NCBI RefSeq assembly: GCF_016864555.1
Contig: NZ_CP044011.1
Coordinates: 4,421,501-4,485,500, forward strand
Reading direction: 5' to 3'
Source of the DNA: Sinorhizobium sp. BG8
GTDB taxonomy: Bacteria > Pseudomonadota > Alphaproteobacteria > Rhizobiales > Rhizobiaceae
Length of the DNA: 64,000 bases
Shown: positions 9,281-19,300 of the stretch, in pieces
Layout: each line of letters opens with the position of its first letter
Numbering within the stretch: position 1 is the stretch's first letter
The notes under the pieces: generated by a model
Told to the model about the DNA's origin: nothing
The model's database searches: none
What the model saw: the letters and a program-made list of their open reading frames with translations, nothing else
Position numbers and translations under genes: made by a program

Positions 9281-10789
9281 ATGGTGCATGAAAGCAGGAA
9301 GACAGCCAAGACCGGGCTCGCCCGGCTCGCCCGGCCCGTGGCCGGGTTTCTTCTTGCGAGCACGATTCTGATGCCGGCTCAAGGTGTTGCCCAGGATGCC
9401 GGTCTTTCCGCTTCGGCCGCCGATGCGCTTTCGGCCGCTACAACCGCGGGAACTTCCGGCGCCCCCATCGACGATGCCGACACCGACGCGGGCTATGGCA
9501 CCAGCTCCCCTTCGCAGGGCGTGGCAAATACGGGGTTGATCACCCAGAATCCTGTGGACACTAGCCTCCCCGAGGGGGACCCCGGCAGGATTCTCGAGGA
9601 AACGGGGCGCGAAAACCTGCCCGAGAACACCGTCGACGGATTGCGCCCCAGCGGCGGCTTCAGCGACGAGCCACCGGGAATACGCTTCGGCACCTTCGTG
9701 CTGAAGCCGGCCCTATCCCAGGGTATTTCCTACGAGAGTACCAAAACCGGCTCTAGTACCGAAAGCCGCGGCTTCGCGCAGACCGGCCTCAACGGAACGC
9801 TGACCTCCGACTGGTCGCGCCATCAGCTGAGCGTGGTCGGTGAGGGCCGATACGAGCGAAACCTCTGGGGCGAAGGCGAGACGGAGCCCGAAGCAAACGT
9901 CGATGCCGACCTGCGTCTCGATCTCGCGGACGACGTAGTCGGCCACCTCACCGCCGGTTACAGCCTGGAACGGGAAGATTCGACCGATCCGAACGCGATT
10001 GCGGATGCGCAGGTGCAATCCGCGGTGCAGGACTTCTCCGTCGGTGCCAGCCTCGAGCGCGACTTCGGTCTGCTGCGCGGAAGGATCGGCGCCGAGGTGA
10101 CGCGGGAAATCTATGGCGACGCCACGCTGGCGGACGGTTCCTCGCTATCGCTCTCGGATCGCGACAACACGGCCGGAACGGTTACCGCACGTCTGGGCTA
10201 CGAGATATCGCCTGCCCTAATCCCCTTCATCGAAGCTTCGGTCGGCCGCACCGTCAACGACGACAAGCACGATTCGCTGGGCTACGAGCGCTCGTCCTGG
10301 ACGACCGGCGGCAGGACAGGGATGGAGGTCGATCTCGGCGAAAAACTGCGCGGAGAATTGGCGCTCGGCTATGCGCGCGCAGCCTACGACGATTCGCGCC
10401 TGCAGGCGCTCGACGCCTTCACGCTGGACGGACTGGTGAACTGGTCGCCCCAGAGGGGTACCGACGTCGCCCTCGGGTTCGAGACCAAGATCGAACCTTC
10501 GACTGTCGCGGGCGAAAGCGGCTACATCTCCTACTCGGCCAACACCGACATTGCCCATGAACTGCGCGATAATCTCGTGGCAAGGCTTGCGGCGGACTAT
10601 ACGCTTCGCGACTTTCCGTCCTCGGGGACGCCCAATCAGAATGTCTATCTCGCCGGTGTCGGGCTCACCTGGGGCATCAGCCGCTATGTTGATCTGACCG
10701 GCGACGTGTCCTACGAACTGACCACGCAGCGCTCCACCCCGGACACAGGCGTGACGCGGGCAGGCGTCGGGCTCACGCTCAAGCGCTGA
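9281..10789 (+). CDS. Outer-membrane beta-barrel protein (BBP2-like)
   Basis: A protein of about 502 residues. An Arg/Lys-rich start and hydrophobic stretch (residues about 15-38, ending ...GVAQDA) form a signal peptide. A low-complexity, Asp/Thr/Ser-rich segment of about 100 residues follows. The remaining ~370 residues are alternating polar/hydrophobic strands with repeated aromatic girdle residues and a final strand (VTRAGVGLTLKR), as in the putative outer-membrane beta-barrel family of rhizobia. I prefer ATG 9281 over TTG 9266, though neither has a strong ribosome-binding site. It faces galU across a hairpin-rich terminator region. Its cargo is unknown; some relatives occur near exopolysaccharide genes. 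Confidence 0.72.
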   Translation: MVHESRKTAKTGLARLARPVAGFLLASTILMPAQGVAQDAGLSASAADALSAATTAGTSGAPIDDADTDAGYGTSSPSQGVANTGLITQNPVDTSLPEGDPGRILEETGRENLPENTVDGLRPSGGFSDEPPGIRFGTFVLKPALSQGISYESTKTGSSTESRGFAQTGLNGTLTSDWSRHQLSVVGEGRYERNLWGEGETEPEANVDADLRLDLADDVVGHLTAGYSLEREDSTDPNAIADAQVQSAVQDFSVGASLERDFGLLRGRIGAEVTREIYGDATLADGSSLSLSDRDNTAGTVTARLGYEISPALIPFIEASVGRTVNDDKHDSLGYERSSWTTGGRTGMEVDLGEKLRGELALGYARAAYDDSRLQALDAFTLDGLVNWSPQRGTDVALGFETKIEPSTVAGESGYISYSANTDIAHELRDNLVARLAADYTLRDFPSSGTPNQNVYLAGVGLTWGISRYVDLTGDVSYELTTQRSTPDTGVTRAGVGLTLKR

Positions 10790-10797
10790 TCAGGAGG

Positions 10798-10852
10798 GTG
10801 GCCGGAGCCGGCCACACTTGCGCGATGTCGCCCGCCGGGAAGACGGGCGACA
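10798..10852. terminator. Two tandem hairpins between convergent genes
   Basis: GTGGCCGG-AG-CCGGCCAC (10798-10815) and a nine-base stem TGTCGCCCG (10826-10834)/CGGGCGACA (10844-10852) fill the space between the ends of the barrel gene and galU. Neither has a T-run, so termination efficiency is uncertain. Confidence 0.5.
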
Positions 10853-10875
10853 GGAAGGCGCGATGAAGTCTAGCT

Positions 10876-11760
10876 TCAGATCCGCGACACCAGCTTCTTC
10901 AGCGGCTCCGCCACGACAGGGCGGATATCGGAACGTTCGAGGGCAAAAGCGACGTTGGCGAGGATGAAGCCATCCTTTGCGCCGCAGTCATAGGTCTCGC
11001 CGCGGAAATGGTAGGCCGCGAAGCCCTGCGCTTCGGCAAGCTTCACCATGCCGTCAGTCAGCTGGATCTCGTTACCGGCGCCGCGCTCCTGGGTGGCCAG
11101 GATCGGGAAAATCTCCGGCTGGAGAATGTAGCGCCCGTTGATGAAGTAGTTGGACGGCGCAGTGCCCGGAGCGGGCTTCTCGACCATCTTGGTGATCTTG
11201 AACCCGTCGCCCACCTTCTCGCCAACGCCGACGATCCCGTACTTGTGCGCCTGGTCCGGCGCGCACTCCTCGACGGCGACGACGTTGGCGCCGCTGTGCT
11301 CATAGAGCTCGACCATCCCCTTCATGCAGCCCTTCTCGCCCTTCATAATCATATCGGGGAGGAGAAGCGCGAAGGGTTCGTTGCCGACAAGTTCCCGAGC
11401 GCACCAGACAGCATGGCCAAGGCCGAGCGGCTCCTGCTGGCGCGTGAAGCTCGTGCTGCCTGCAACAGGCAGGATGCTCTCGAGCAGCGTGAGTTCGGCC
11501 GTCTTGTTTCGCTGCCTGAGGGTCTGCTCGAGCTCGACCTGGATGTCGAAGTAGTCCTCGATCACGGCCTTGCTTCGCCCGGTCACGAAGATCAGGTGCT
11601 CGATGCCGGCCTCCAGCGCCTCGTCGACCACGTACTGGATTACGGGCTTGTCGACCACTGTCAGCATTTCCTTGGGCACGGCCTTCGTGGCGGGAAGGAA
11701 CCTGGTGCCGAGGCCGGCCACAGGAAACACGGCTTTGCGAACCTTGCGAATGTCAGACAT
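10876..11760 (-). CDS. galU: UTP-glucose-1-phosphate uridylyltransferase
   Basis: A ~294-residue enzyme (EC 2.7.7.9) that makes UDP-glucose for exopolysaccharide, LPS and cyclic glucans; in Sinorhizobium the homologous gene is called exoN. The nucleotide-binding signature is [22 protein letters not shown] near the N-terminus, followed by [12 protein letters not shown] and [14 protein letters not shown]. Three possible starts lie in a row (TTG 11766, ATG 11763, ATG 11760). ATG 11760 gives six bases of spacing from GAGG and the usual [13 protein letters not shown] start. It is divergent from the transglycosylase gene, with about 200 A/T-rich bases between them. Confidence 0.95.
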   Translation of the reverse strand: MSDIRKVRKAVFPVAGLGTRFLPATKAVPKEMLTVVDKPVIQYVVDEALEAGIEHLIFVTGRSKAVIEDYFDIQVELEQTLRQRNKTAELTLLESILPVAGSTSFTRQQEPLGLGHAVWCARELVGNEPFALLLPDMIMKGEKGCMKGMVELYEHSGANVVAVEECAPDQAHKYGIVGVGEKVGDGFKITKMVEKPAPGTAPSNYFINGRYILQPEIFPILATQERGAGNEIQLTDGMVKLAEAQGFAAYHFRGETYDCGAKDGFILANVAFALERSDIRPVVAEPLKKLVSRI

Positions 11761-11962
11761 CATCAACCTCGTTTGTCCCTTCCCCTCATGGGAATGGCAT
11801 TTATGTTTCGGATTAGATTAGATTTGCTATTTTTTTGCAAAGGCAGACGAGGCCAATCTTTCATGGTAAAGATTTTGTTGACCTTGATTTCGTAGGATTT
11901 GCGTTCAACCGGATGCGTTTCGCGCGCTGAACTGAAAACTCGAAAAACGGAATCGACAGCCG

Positions 11963-13186
11963 ATGAATCAGGATCGAAAGAATATTTTCCGCCGCTCCGC
12001 GCTGGCCCTTCTGCTCTCTGCCGGCCTCTTTGGATCGACCGGCGCAGCGCAGGCGAACTCCGGCTTCCAGACCTGGATTGCGAACTTCTACGCGACCGCC
12101 GCCAAGAGCGGCATCACCAAAGCCACCTATCAGAAGGCGTTTTCAGGCGTCAAGACGCCGGATCCGACGGTGCTGGAAAAGGCGGCCTACCAGCCGGAAT
12201 TCAAGCATCAGATCTGGGATTATCTCGATTCCCGCGTCAATCCCTATACCGTCAAGATCGGGCAGGAGATGGGACGCAAGCACGCACGTACGCTTGCCGC
12301 GATCGAGCGTCACTTCGGAGTGGACAGGAACATCCTCCTGGCGATCTGGTCCATGGAATCGAACTACGGCGCGGTCCTCGACAAGGACGAGAAGTTGCAC
12401 TACGTACCCCGTGCGCTGGCAACGCTCGCCTACGCCGATGAAAAGCGCTCCAAATATGCGCGCAATCAGCTAATCGCCGCCTTGAAAATCATCCAGAATG
12501 GCGATGTCCCCGCATCCGAGATGACCGGCTCATGGGCCGGAGCCATGGGACATACCCAGTTCATACCCTCGAGCTACCTGCTCTATGCGATCGACGCGGA
12601 TGGTAACGGCCATCGCGACATCTGGAACTCGGTTCCCGATGCGCTGGCCACGGCAGCGAACCTTCTGCACAAGAACGGCTGGCAACCCGGCAAGACCTGG
12701 GGTTACGAAACCGTCATCCCGCAGGGCGGCACCAAGTATTCCGGCCAGACGAAGACGCTGGCGCAATGGGCGAAACTCGGCTTCAAGCGCCCGGGCGGCG
12801 GCAGCTTCAAGTTCCCGAACGACCGGGCCGAGCTCAAGATTCCGAGCGGCGGCAATGGTCCGGCATTCCTGATGACCAAGAACTTCTTCGTCATCAAGCG
12901 CTACAACGCATCGGATTCCTACGCGATGGGCGTCGGCATGCTCGCAGACCAGCTCTCCGGCTACGGCGGCGTCAAGCAACGCTGGCCGCGCCCGGATGGC
13001 GCCCTCGACATTTCCGAGAAGTTCGAGCTGCAGACCCGCCTGAAGGAACTCGGCTACTACGAGGGTGAAGTGGACGGCAATTTCGGCTCCGGTTCCAAGG
13101 CCGCGATCCAGGCGTTCCAGAACCGCATGGGCCTCGCCGCGGACGGCCAGCCGAGCCAGACCCTCCTGAACGCCCTGCGCCGTTGA
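11963..13186 (+). CDS. Lytic murein transglycosylase, MltB type, with peptidoglycan-binding domain
   Basis: A 407-residue periplasmic enzyme that cleaves the MurNAc-GlcNAc bond to give 1,6-anhydro products. It has a signal peptide (residues 1-31, ending AQA). The SLT_2 catalytic domain (about 33-330) has the acid glutamate at residue 132 in AIWSMESNYG and the GAMGHTQFIPSSYL block. A C-terminal PG_binding_1 domain (about 345-405) carries LQTRLKELGYYEGEVDGNFGSGSKAAIQAFQ. No lipobox is present, so it should be soluble. A terminator overlaps its last codons. The ~200-base region upstream, shared with galU, should contain divergent promoters, but none is a clear consensus match. Confidence 0.9.
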   Translation: MNQDRKNIFRRSALALLLSAGLFGSTGAAQANSGFQTWIANFYATAAKSGITKATYQKAFSGVKTPDPTVLEKAAYQPEFKHQIWDYLDSRVNPYTVKIGQEMGRKHARTLAAIERHFGVDRNILLAIWSMESNYGAVLDKDEKLHYVPRALATLAYADEKRSKYARNQLIAALKIIQNGDVPASEMTGSWAGAMGHTQFIPSSYLLYAIDADGNGHRDIWNSVPDALATAANLLHKNGWQPGKTWGYETVIPQGGTKYSGQTKTLAQWAKLGFKRPGGGSFKFPNDRAELKIPSGGNGPAFLMTKNFFVIKRYNASDSYAMGVGMLADQLSGYGGVKQRWPRPDGALDISEKFELQTRLKELGYYEGEVDGNFGSGSKAAIQAFQNRMGLAADGQPSQTLLNALRR

Positions 13187-13204
13187 TCGGCGCAGGGACC
13201 TTTT
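13173..13204 (+). terminator. Rho-independent terminator overlapping the end of the transglycosylase gene
   Basis: CCCTGCGCCG (13173-13182) and CGGCGCAGGG (13188-13197) form a perfect ten-base stem whose loop contains the TGA stop codon. ACCTTTT follows. Confidence 0.8.
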
Positions 13205-13314
13205 CCGCTTTGCCTCGTCCCGTCCCTCTGCCATCATGGAGTACGGAGGAATGAGCCCGGCAGGCCATTCCTCACCTTTCTAGGTCGCGTCATGCGACAG
13301 CGGGAGCGCCGTTG

Positions 13315-14532
13315 ATGTACCCGATCGGCCGCGTGATGCGGATCGTCTTGCTGATTGTCGTTGGAGCCCTTGCCGTCCCCGATCTAGGCATGGTGGCCCC
13401 CGCGAGCGCCCAGGAGCGCCCGCAGCGGAAAAACATCTTCCAGCTGCTCTTCGGCGGATTCCAGAAGCGTGAGGTCGTCCCGCAGAGACAGATCCAGCAG
13501 CGCCAGCGCAAGGCGGCAGTGCCCCGGGCGAAGAAGGCAAAGCCGGCCGTCGCCACGAAACCGGCTCCGGTCGTGATTGCCAAGCTGCCCGATGCAAAGG
13601 TCGTGCTGGTGGTCGGCGACTTCACGGCCGACGGCCTCGGCGAAGGCCTCGTGGCGGCTTTCGAACCGACCCCCGGCATCTCCGTCGAGGCTCGCACAAG
13701 CGGCTCTTCGGGCCTTGTGCGCGACGACTATCACAATTGGCCGGCGGAACTTCCTGTCATCATCGACGAGCTCAAGCCAGCGGTGGTTGTGATCTCTCTC
13801 GGTGCGAACGATCGCCAGCAGATGGCAGTCGCCGGAATCAAGGAGAAGTTCCGCTCGGACGTCTGGACCGCGGAATACGAGAAGCGCGTCTCGAACCTCG
13901 CCACAATCGTGCGCAGCAGGCAGATTCCCCTGTTGTGGGTTGGCATGCCGGCGTTCCAGTCCTCCTCGATGACCGCCGACATGATCACGCTCAACAACAT
14001 GTACCGCGCGGGAAGCGAGAAGGCCGGCGGTGAATTCATCGACATATGGGACGGCTTCGTCGACGAGAACGGCAAGTTCGTCACCACCGGCTCCGACATC
14101 AACGGTCAGCAGCTTCGTCTTCGCGGCTCGGACGGCATCAACTTCACCAAGGCCGGAAAGCGAAAGCTCGCATTCTACGTCGAGAAGGAGATCCGCCGCA
14201 TCCTCATCGATTCCGCCGCAAGCGGCGCCGATATCCAGGGAACGGGTGACCTCAAGGATCTGATCGTCACGGCGCCGCTGAAGAACGAGGAAATCATCAA
14301 GACTCAGCCGATCAGCCTGACCGATCCGGAACTCGACGGCGGCGCGGTGCTGCTCGGAAGCAGTGCCCCGGAGAAGGGAACCGGCAAGAGCCCCCGCGAA
14401 CTGCTGGTCGACAGGGGTGAGGTACAGCCGGCGCCTGCGGGCCGCGTCGACGATTTCAGGCTGGACAAGACCAAGCCATCCTCGGACACCGCGAAGAACG
14501 TCGACGATTTGACGAAGGTTCTGCGCCAGTAG
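13315..14532 (+). CDS. DUF459 SGNH-hydrolase-like exported protein with altered active-site residues
   Basis: A 405-residue protein with a signal peptide or anchor (residues about 8-33, ending ASA-QE), a basic Gln/Arg/Lys-rich linker to about residue 90, an SGNH/GDSL-like fold (about 95-290), and an acidic low-complexity tail. Block I reads VVGDFTADGL where active enzymes have GDS, so the nucleophile serine is Phe103. Block III SLGANDRQ is intact. Block V reads DGINFTKAG where a histidine is expected, so Asn276 replaces it. Both losses argue against serine-hydrolase chemistry and suggest a binding role, or catalysis by other residues. ATG 13315 is eight bases after GGAG, better than TTG 13312. 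Envelope polysaccharide acylation is a guess only. Confidence 0.75.
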   Translation: MYPIGRVMRIVLLIVVGALAVPDLGMVAPASAQERPQRKNIFQLLFGGFQKREVVPQRQIQQRQRKAAVPRAKKAKPAVATKPAPVVIAKLPDAKVVLVVGDFTADGLGEGLVAAFEPTPGISVEARTSGSSGLVRDDYHNWPAELPVIIDELKPAVVVISLGANDRQQMAVAGIKEKFRSDVWTAEYEKRVSNLATIVRSRQIPLLWVGMPAFQSSSMTADMITLNNMYRAGSEKAGGEFIDIWDGFVDENGKFVTTGSDINGQQLRLRGSDGINFTKAGKRKLAFYVEKEIRRILIDSAASGADIQGTGDLKDLIVTAPLKNEEIIKTQPISLTDPELDGGAVLLGSSAPEKGTGKSPRELLVDRGEVQPAPAGRVDDFRLDKTKPSSDTAKNVDDLTKVLRQ

Positions 14533-14743
14533 CCTTGCCTGGAGCATGTCCGGCAAGGCGCTTCACGGAATGTCCGAAAAGCGAAATCGCAAGCCCGTCT
14601 TCCAGAGGTGATCGCCTCTTCCGGGGCAGAACGTGTGCGAAAACAAGGATCCGGAGTATTTCCGGACGCAACGTCTCTGGAATTGCGCCAGCGTCGTCAG
14701 CGAACCCGAGGGATCGCGCCCCGCTTTGGGCCGGGGTCTGACC

Positions 14744-14795
14744 AATCGGCCAACGGCCGATTGAAGGGATGGCTCCGCATACGCCGAGCCATCCC
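14744..14795. terminator. Tandem hairpins between convergent DUF459 gene and gltD
   Basis: AATCGGCC-AAC-GGCCGATT (14744-14762) is followed by a perfect ten-base stem GGGATGGCTC (14766-14775)/GAGCCATCCC (14786-14795). Only the plus strand has a short T-run afterwards (GGTTTT). They lie where both transcripts should end. Confidence 0.5.
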
Positions 14796-14803
14796 GCATG
14801 GTT

Positions 14804-16258
14804 TTACTGCGGGAGCGTGGTTGTTCCCATCAGCGTTTCATCGATCGCGCGAGCCGCCTGGCGGCCTTCACGGATCGCCCAGACCACGAGCGACTGGCCG
14901 CGGCGGACGTCGCCTGCTGCCCAGAGCTTTTCCACCGAGGTCTGGTAGTCGCGGTCGTTGGCGATGACGTTGGACGAGCCGCGCTTGTCGGTGTTGATCG
15001 CCAGCTTGTCGCCGAGATCCTGCAGCACGCTGTCCGTGAACGGGCCGCGGAAGCCGATCGCGATGAAGGCGAGATCGGCCTTGATGATGAACTCCGTGCC
15101 GGCGATCGGCTTGCGGCGCTCGTCGACCTGGCAGCACTTCACACCCGTCAGGATGCCGTCCTCGCCGACGAATTCGAGCGTACCGACCTGGAACTCGCGC
15201 ACGGCGCCTTCTGCCTGCGACGAGGAAGTCCGCATCTTCGTGGCCCAGAACGGCCATACCGCAAGCTTGTCTTCCTTCTCGGGAGGCTGCGGGCGGATGT
15301 CGAGCTGGGTCACCTTGACCGCGCCCTGGCGGAACGCCGTGCCGACGCAGTCCGACGCCGTATCGCCGCCGCCGACAACGACCACGTGCTTGCCGCCGGC
15401 AAGGATCGGGTCCGAGGGCCAGCCGACGCTGTCGACGTTTTCGCGGCCGACGCGACGGTTCTGCTGAACGAGATATGGCATGGCATCGTGAACGCCGGCG
15501 AAATCCACGCCCGGAATGCCGGCGTCGCGCGGCGTCTCGGAGCCGCCGCAGTAAAGCACGGCGTCATGCTCCGCGAGAAGCTCGTCCATCGGCTTGTCGA
15601 CGCCGATGTTGACGCCGCAATGGAACGTCACGCCTTCGCCCTTCATCTGCTCGACGCGGCGATCGATGAAGTTCTTCTCCATCTTGAAGTCCGGAATGCC
15701 GTAACGCAGCAGGCCGCCCGCCTTCGATTCACGCTCATAGACGTGAACCTCGTGACCGGCACGGGCAAGCTGTTGAGCCGCCGCAAGCCCCGAAGGACCG
15801 GAACCGATGACCGCGACCCGCTTGCCGGTCTTGACCGTCGCCGGCTGCGGCACGATGTAGCCCATCTCGTAGGCCTTGTCGGCGATCGCCTGCTCGACCG
15901 TCTTGATCGCCACGGGCATATCTTCGAGGTTCAGCGTGCAGGCTTCCTCGCAGGGTGCCGGGCATACGCGGCCGGTGAACTCCGGGAAATTGTTGGTCGA
16001 GTGCAGGTTGCGGATCGCCTCTTCCCAGTTGCCGTTGTAGATGAGATCGTTCCAGTCCGGAATCTGGTTGTGCACCGGACAACCGGTCGGGCCATGACAG
16101 TAGGGAATGCCGCAATCCATGCAGCGTGCCGCCTGCTTCTGAACTTCCTGGTCCGACATGGGGATCGTGAATTCGCGGAAATGACGAATACGATCCGAAG
16201 CCGGCTGGTACTTCGCAACCTGCCGATCGATTTCCATGAAACCTGTAACCTTACCCAT
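14804..16258 (-). CDS. gltD: Glutamate synthase (NADPH) small subunit
   Basis: A 484-residue beta subunit (EC 1.4.1.13) that passes electrons from NADPH through FAD to the large subunit. The N-terminal cysteine clusters for 4Fe-4S centres are visible ([18 protein letters not shown] and [11 protein letters not shown]). FAD binding is at [13 protein letters not shown] and NADPH binding at [14 protein letters not shown]. The start at 16258 ([10 protein letters not shown]) is the conventional one; an earlier in-frame extension is not homologous-looking. It lies 99 bases downstream of gltB on the same strand. The gap contains a perfect GCGCCC-TTGC-GGGCGC hairpin at 16291-16306 that might adjust the large-to-small subunit ratio. 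Confidence 0.96.
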   Translation of the reverse strand: MGKVTGFMEIDRQVAKYQPASDRIRHFREFTIPMSDQEVQKQAARCMDCGIPYCHGPTGCPVHNQIPDWNDLIYNGNWEEAIRNLHSTNNFPEFTGRVCPAPCEEACTLNLEDMPVAIKTVEQAIADKAYEMGYIVPQPATVKTGKRVAVIGSGPSGLAAAQQLARAGHEVHVYERESKAGGLLRYGIPDFKMEKNFIDRRVEQMKGEGVTFHCGVNIGVDKPMDELLAEHDAVLYCGGSETPRDAGIPGVDFAGVHDAMPYLVQQNRRVGRENVDSVGWPSDPILAGGKHVVVVGGGDTASDCVGTAFRQGAVKVTQLDIRPQPPEKEDKLAVWPFWATKMRTSSSQAEGAVREFQVGTLEFVGEDGILTGVKCCQVDERRKPIAGTEFIIKADLAFIAIGFRGPFTDSVLQDLGDKLAINTDKRGSSNVIANDRDYQTSVEKLWAAGDVRRGQSLVVWAIREGRQAARAIDETLMGTTTLPQ

Positions 16259-16357
16259 TGCTGTATCCTGATCTAAGCGTGTCTCGACAGGCGCCCTTGC
16301 GGGCGCGTGGAATGCCCCCGATCGTCCTCGACCAGGGGCACGCATGCGGGGGCCGGG

Positions 16358-19300
16358 TTACTCGGCCGCTTCCGCCATTTTCATCCGTTCCATGTCTTCG
16401 AGCGCCCTGCGGTACTCGACCGGCATCACCTTGCGGAACTTCGGCCGGAAGTCTGCCCAGTTGTCCAGGATTTCCTTGGCCCGGGGAGAACCGGTGTAGT
16501 GCAGGTGATTGGAGATCAGCTGGTAAAGCCGTTCCTCGTCATGCCGCGTCATGTCGCCGGAAACGTCGACCATGCCCTTGTGCATGAGATCGCCGCCATG
16601 ATGGTGCAGCTTCTCGAGCATGTCGTCCTCTTCCGGTACCGGCTGCAGCTCGACCATCGCCATGTTGCAGCGGCGGGCGAAATCGCCGGCTTCGTCGAGC
16701 ACGTAGGCAACGCCGCCGGACATACCGGCCGCGAAGTTACGGCCCGTCTGGCCGATGACCACGACGACACCCCCGGTCATGTATTCGCAGCCGTGGTCGC
16801 CCACGCCTTCGACAACCGCCACCGCGCCGGAGTTGCGCACGGCGAAACGCTCGCCGGCCACGCCGTTGAAGTAGCACTCGCCCGCGATGGCACCGTAAAG
16901 CACGGTGTTGCCGACGATGATCGATTCATGCGCCACGATCTTGGAGTTCTCCGGAGGACGCACGACTATGCGGCCACCCGAAAGACCCTTGCCCACATAG
17001 TCGTTGCCCGCGCCGATGAGGTCGAAGGTGACGCCCCGCGCCAGGAAGGCGGCGAAGGACTGACCGGCCGTGCCGTGCAACTTGACCGAGATCGTGTCGT
17101 CCTTCAGCCCCTTGTGGCCATAGCGCTTCGCAACCGCGCCCGAGAGCATCGCGCCCGCGGAACGGTCGACGTTCCTGATGTCCACTTCGAAGGCGGTCGG
17201 CGTCTTGGATTCAAGCGACGGCATCGCCAGTTCGATCAGCTTGCGGTCGAGGACGTCGGAGATCGGGTGGTTCTGCCGGGTCGTCCAGTAGGTCTCTTCC
17301 TTCGGCGCATCGACCTTGTGGAAGATGCGGCTGAAGTCGAGGCCCTGCGCCTTCCAGTGCGCGACCATGCGGTCCTTGTCGAGGAGTCCGGACGCACCGA
17401 TGATGTCGTCCAGCTTGCGCACGCCGAGCGAGGCAAGGATTTCGCGCACCTCTTCCGCAACGAAGAAGAAGTAGTTGACCACATGTTCAGGGGCGCCCTT
17501 GAAGCGCTTGCGCAGAACCGGATCCTGTGTCGCGACACCGACGGGACAGGTGTTGAGATGACACTTGCGCATCATTATACAGCCGGCAGCGATCAGCGGC
17601 GCAGTCGCGAAGCCGAACTCGTCGGCGCCGAGCAGAGCCCCGATGATGACGTCGCGGCCGGTCTTGAGCCCGCCGTCGACCTGCAGCGCGATGCGCGATC
17701 TGAGGCCATTCAGCACCAGCGTCTGGTGGGTTTCGGCAAGGCCGATCTCCCACGGGCTGCCGGCGTGCTTCAGCGAGGTGAGCGGCGAAGCGCCCGTGCC
17801 ACCGTCGAAGCCGGCGACGGTGATGTGGTCCGCGCGCGCCTTGGCGACGCCCGCGGCGACGGTACCGACACCGACTTCGGAGACCAGCTTGACCGAGATG
17901 TCCGCTTCCGGATTGACGTTCTTCAGGTCGAAGATCAGCTGTGCCAGATCCTCGATCGAATAGATGTCATGGTGCGGCGGCGGCGAGATGAGGCCGACAC
18001 CCGGGGTGGAGTGACGGGTCTTCGCAATCGTCGCATCGACCTTGTGGCCGGGCAGCTGACCGCCTTCGCCGGGCTTGGCTCCCTGGGCGACCTTGATCTG
18101 CAGGACGTCGGCATTGACGAGGTAGTCGGTCGTCACGCCGAACCGGCCGGAAGCGACCTGCTTGATCGCGGAGCGTTCCGGGTTCATCGCGCCGTTGGCA
18201 AGCGGGGCATAGCGATCCGCTTCCTCGCCGCCCTCACCGGTGTTCGACTTTCCGCCGATCCGGTTCATGGCGATCGCAAGGGTGGTGTGCGCCTCGCGGC
18301 TGATCGAGCCGAAGGACATGGCGCCCGTCGAGAAGCGCTTCACGATCTCGGAGGCGGGTTCCACTTCCTCGACTGGCACAGGCTTGCGCCCGGCCGCCTC
18401 GGCGTCCTTGATGGAAAACAGGCCGCGGATCGTGTTCATGCGCAGCGACGAGGCGTTCACCAGCTCGGAGAATTCCGCATACCGGTCCTGTGCGTTCCCG
18501 CGCACCGCGTGCTGGAGCGAGGCCACGACGTCTGGCGTCCAGGCATGCCCTTCTCCGCGCATGCGGTAGGCGTATTCGCCGCCGATATCGAGCGTGTTCG
18601 TCAGGAGCGGGTCGCGGCCGAAGGCAGCCTTGTGGCGGGCATAGGTCTCGGCTGCGATCTCCTCGAGGCCAATCCCCTCGATGGTGGTCGCCGTTCCGAA
18701 GAAATACGCATCGACCAGCTTGGACGACAGACCGATCGCGTCGAAGATCTGGGCGCCGCAATAGGACTGGTAGGTCGAGATGCCCATCTTGGACATGACC
18801 TTGAGAATGCCCTTACCCACCGCCTTGATGTAGCGGTAGACGACTTCCTCGGCGTCGACCTCCTTCGGGAACTCGCCGCGCTTGTGCATGTCGAGCAGCG
18901 TATCGAAGGCGAGGTACGGGTTGATCGCCTCGGCCCCGTAGCCGGCGAGACAGCAGAAGTGATGGATTTCACGCGGTTCGCCGGTTTCGACGACGAGGCC
19001 GACCGAGGTACGAAGCCCCTTGCGGATCAGGTGGTGGTGAACCGCAGCGGTTGCCAGCAGCGCCGGGATTGCCACGCGGTCCGGACCCACCTGGCGGTCG
19101 GAGAGCACGATGATGTTGTAGCCGCCCTTGACCGCAGCCTCGGCGCGCTCACAGAGACGCTCCAGGATTTCCGGCATGCCTTCGGCGCCACGCGAGACAT
19201 CATAGGTGAAGTCGAGCGTCTTGGTGTCGAAACGGTCTTCCGTGTGACCGATGGAACGGATCTTCTCGAGGTCGCCGTTGGTCAGGATCGGCTGGCGCAC

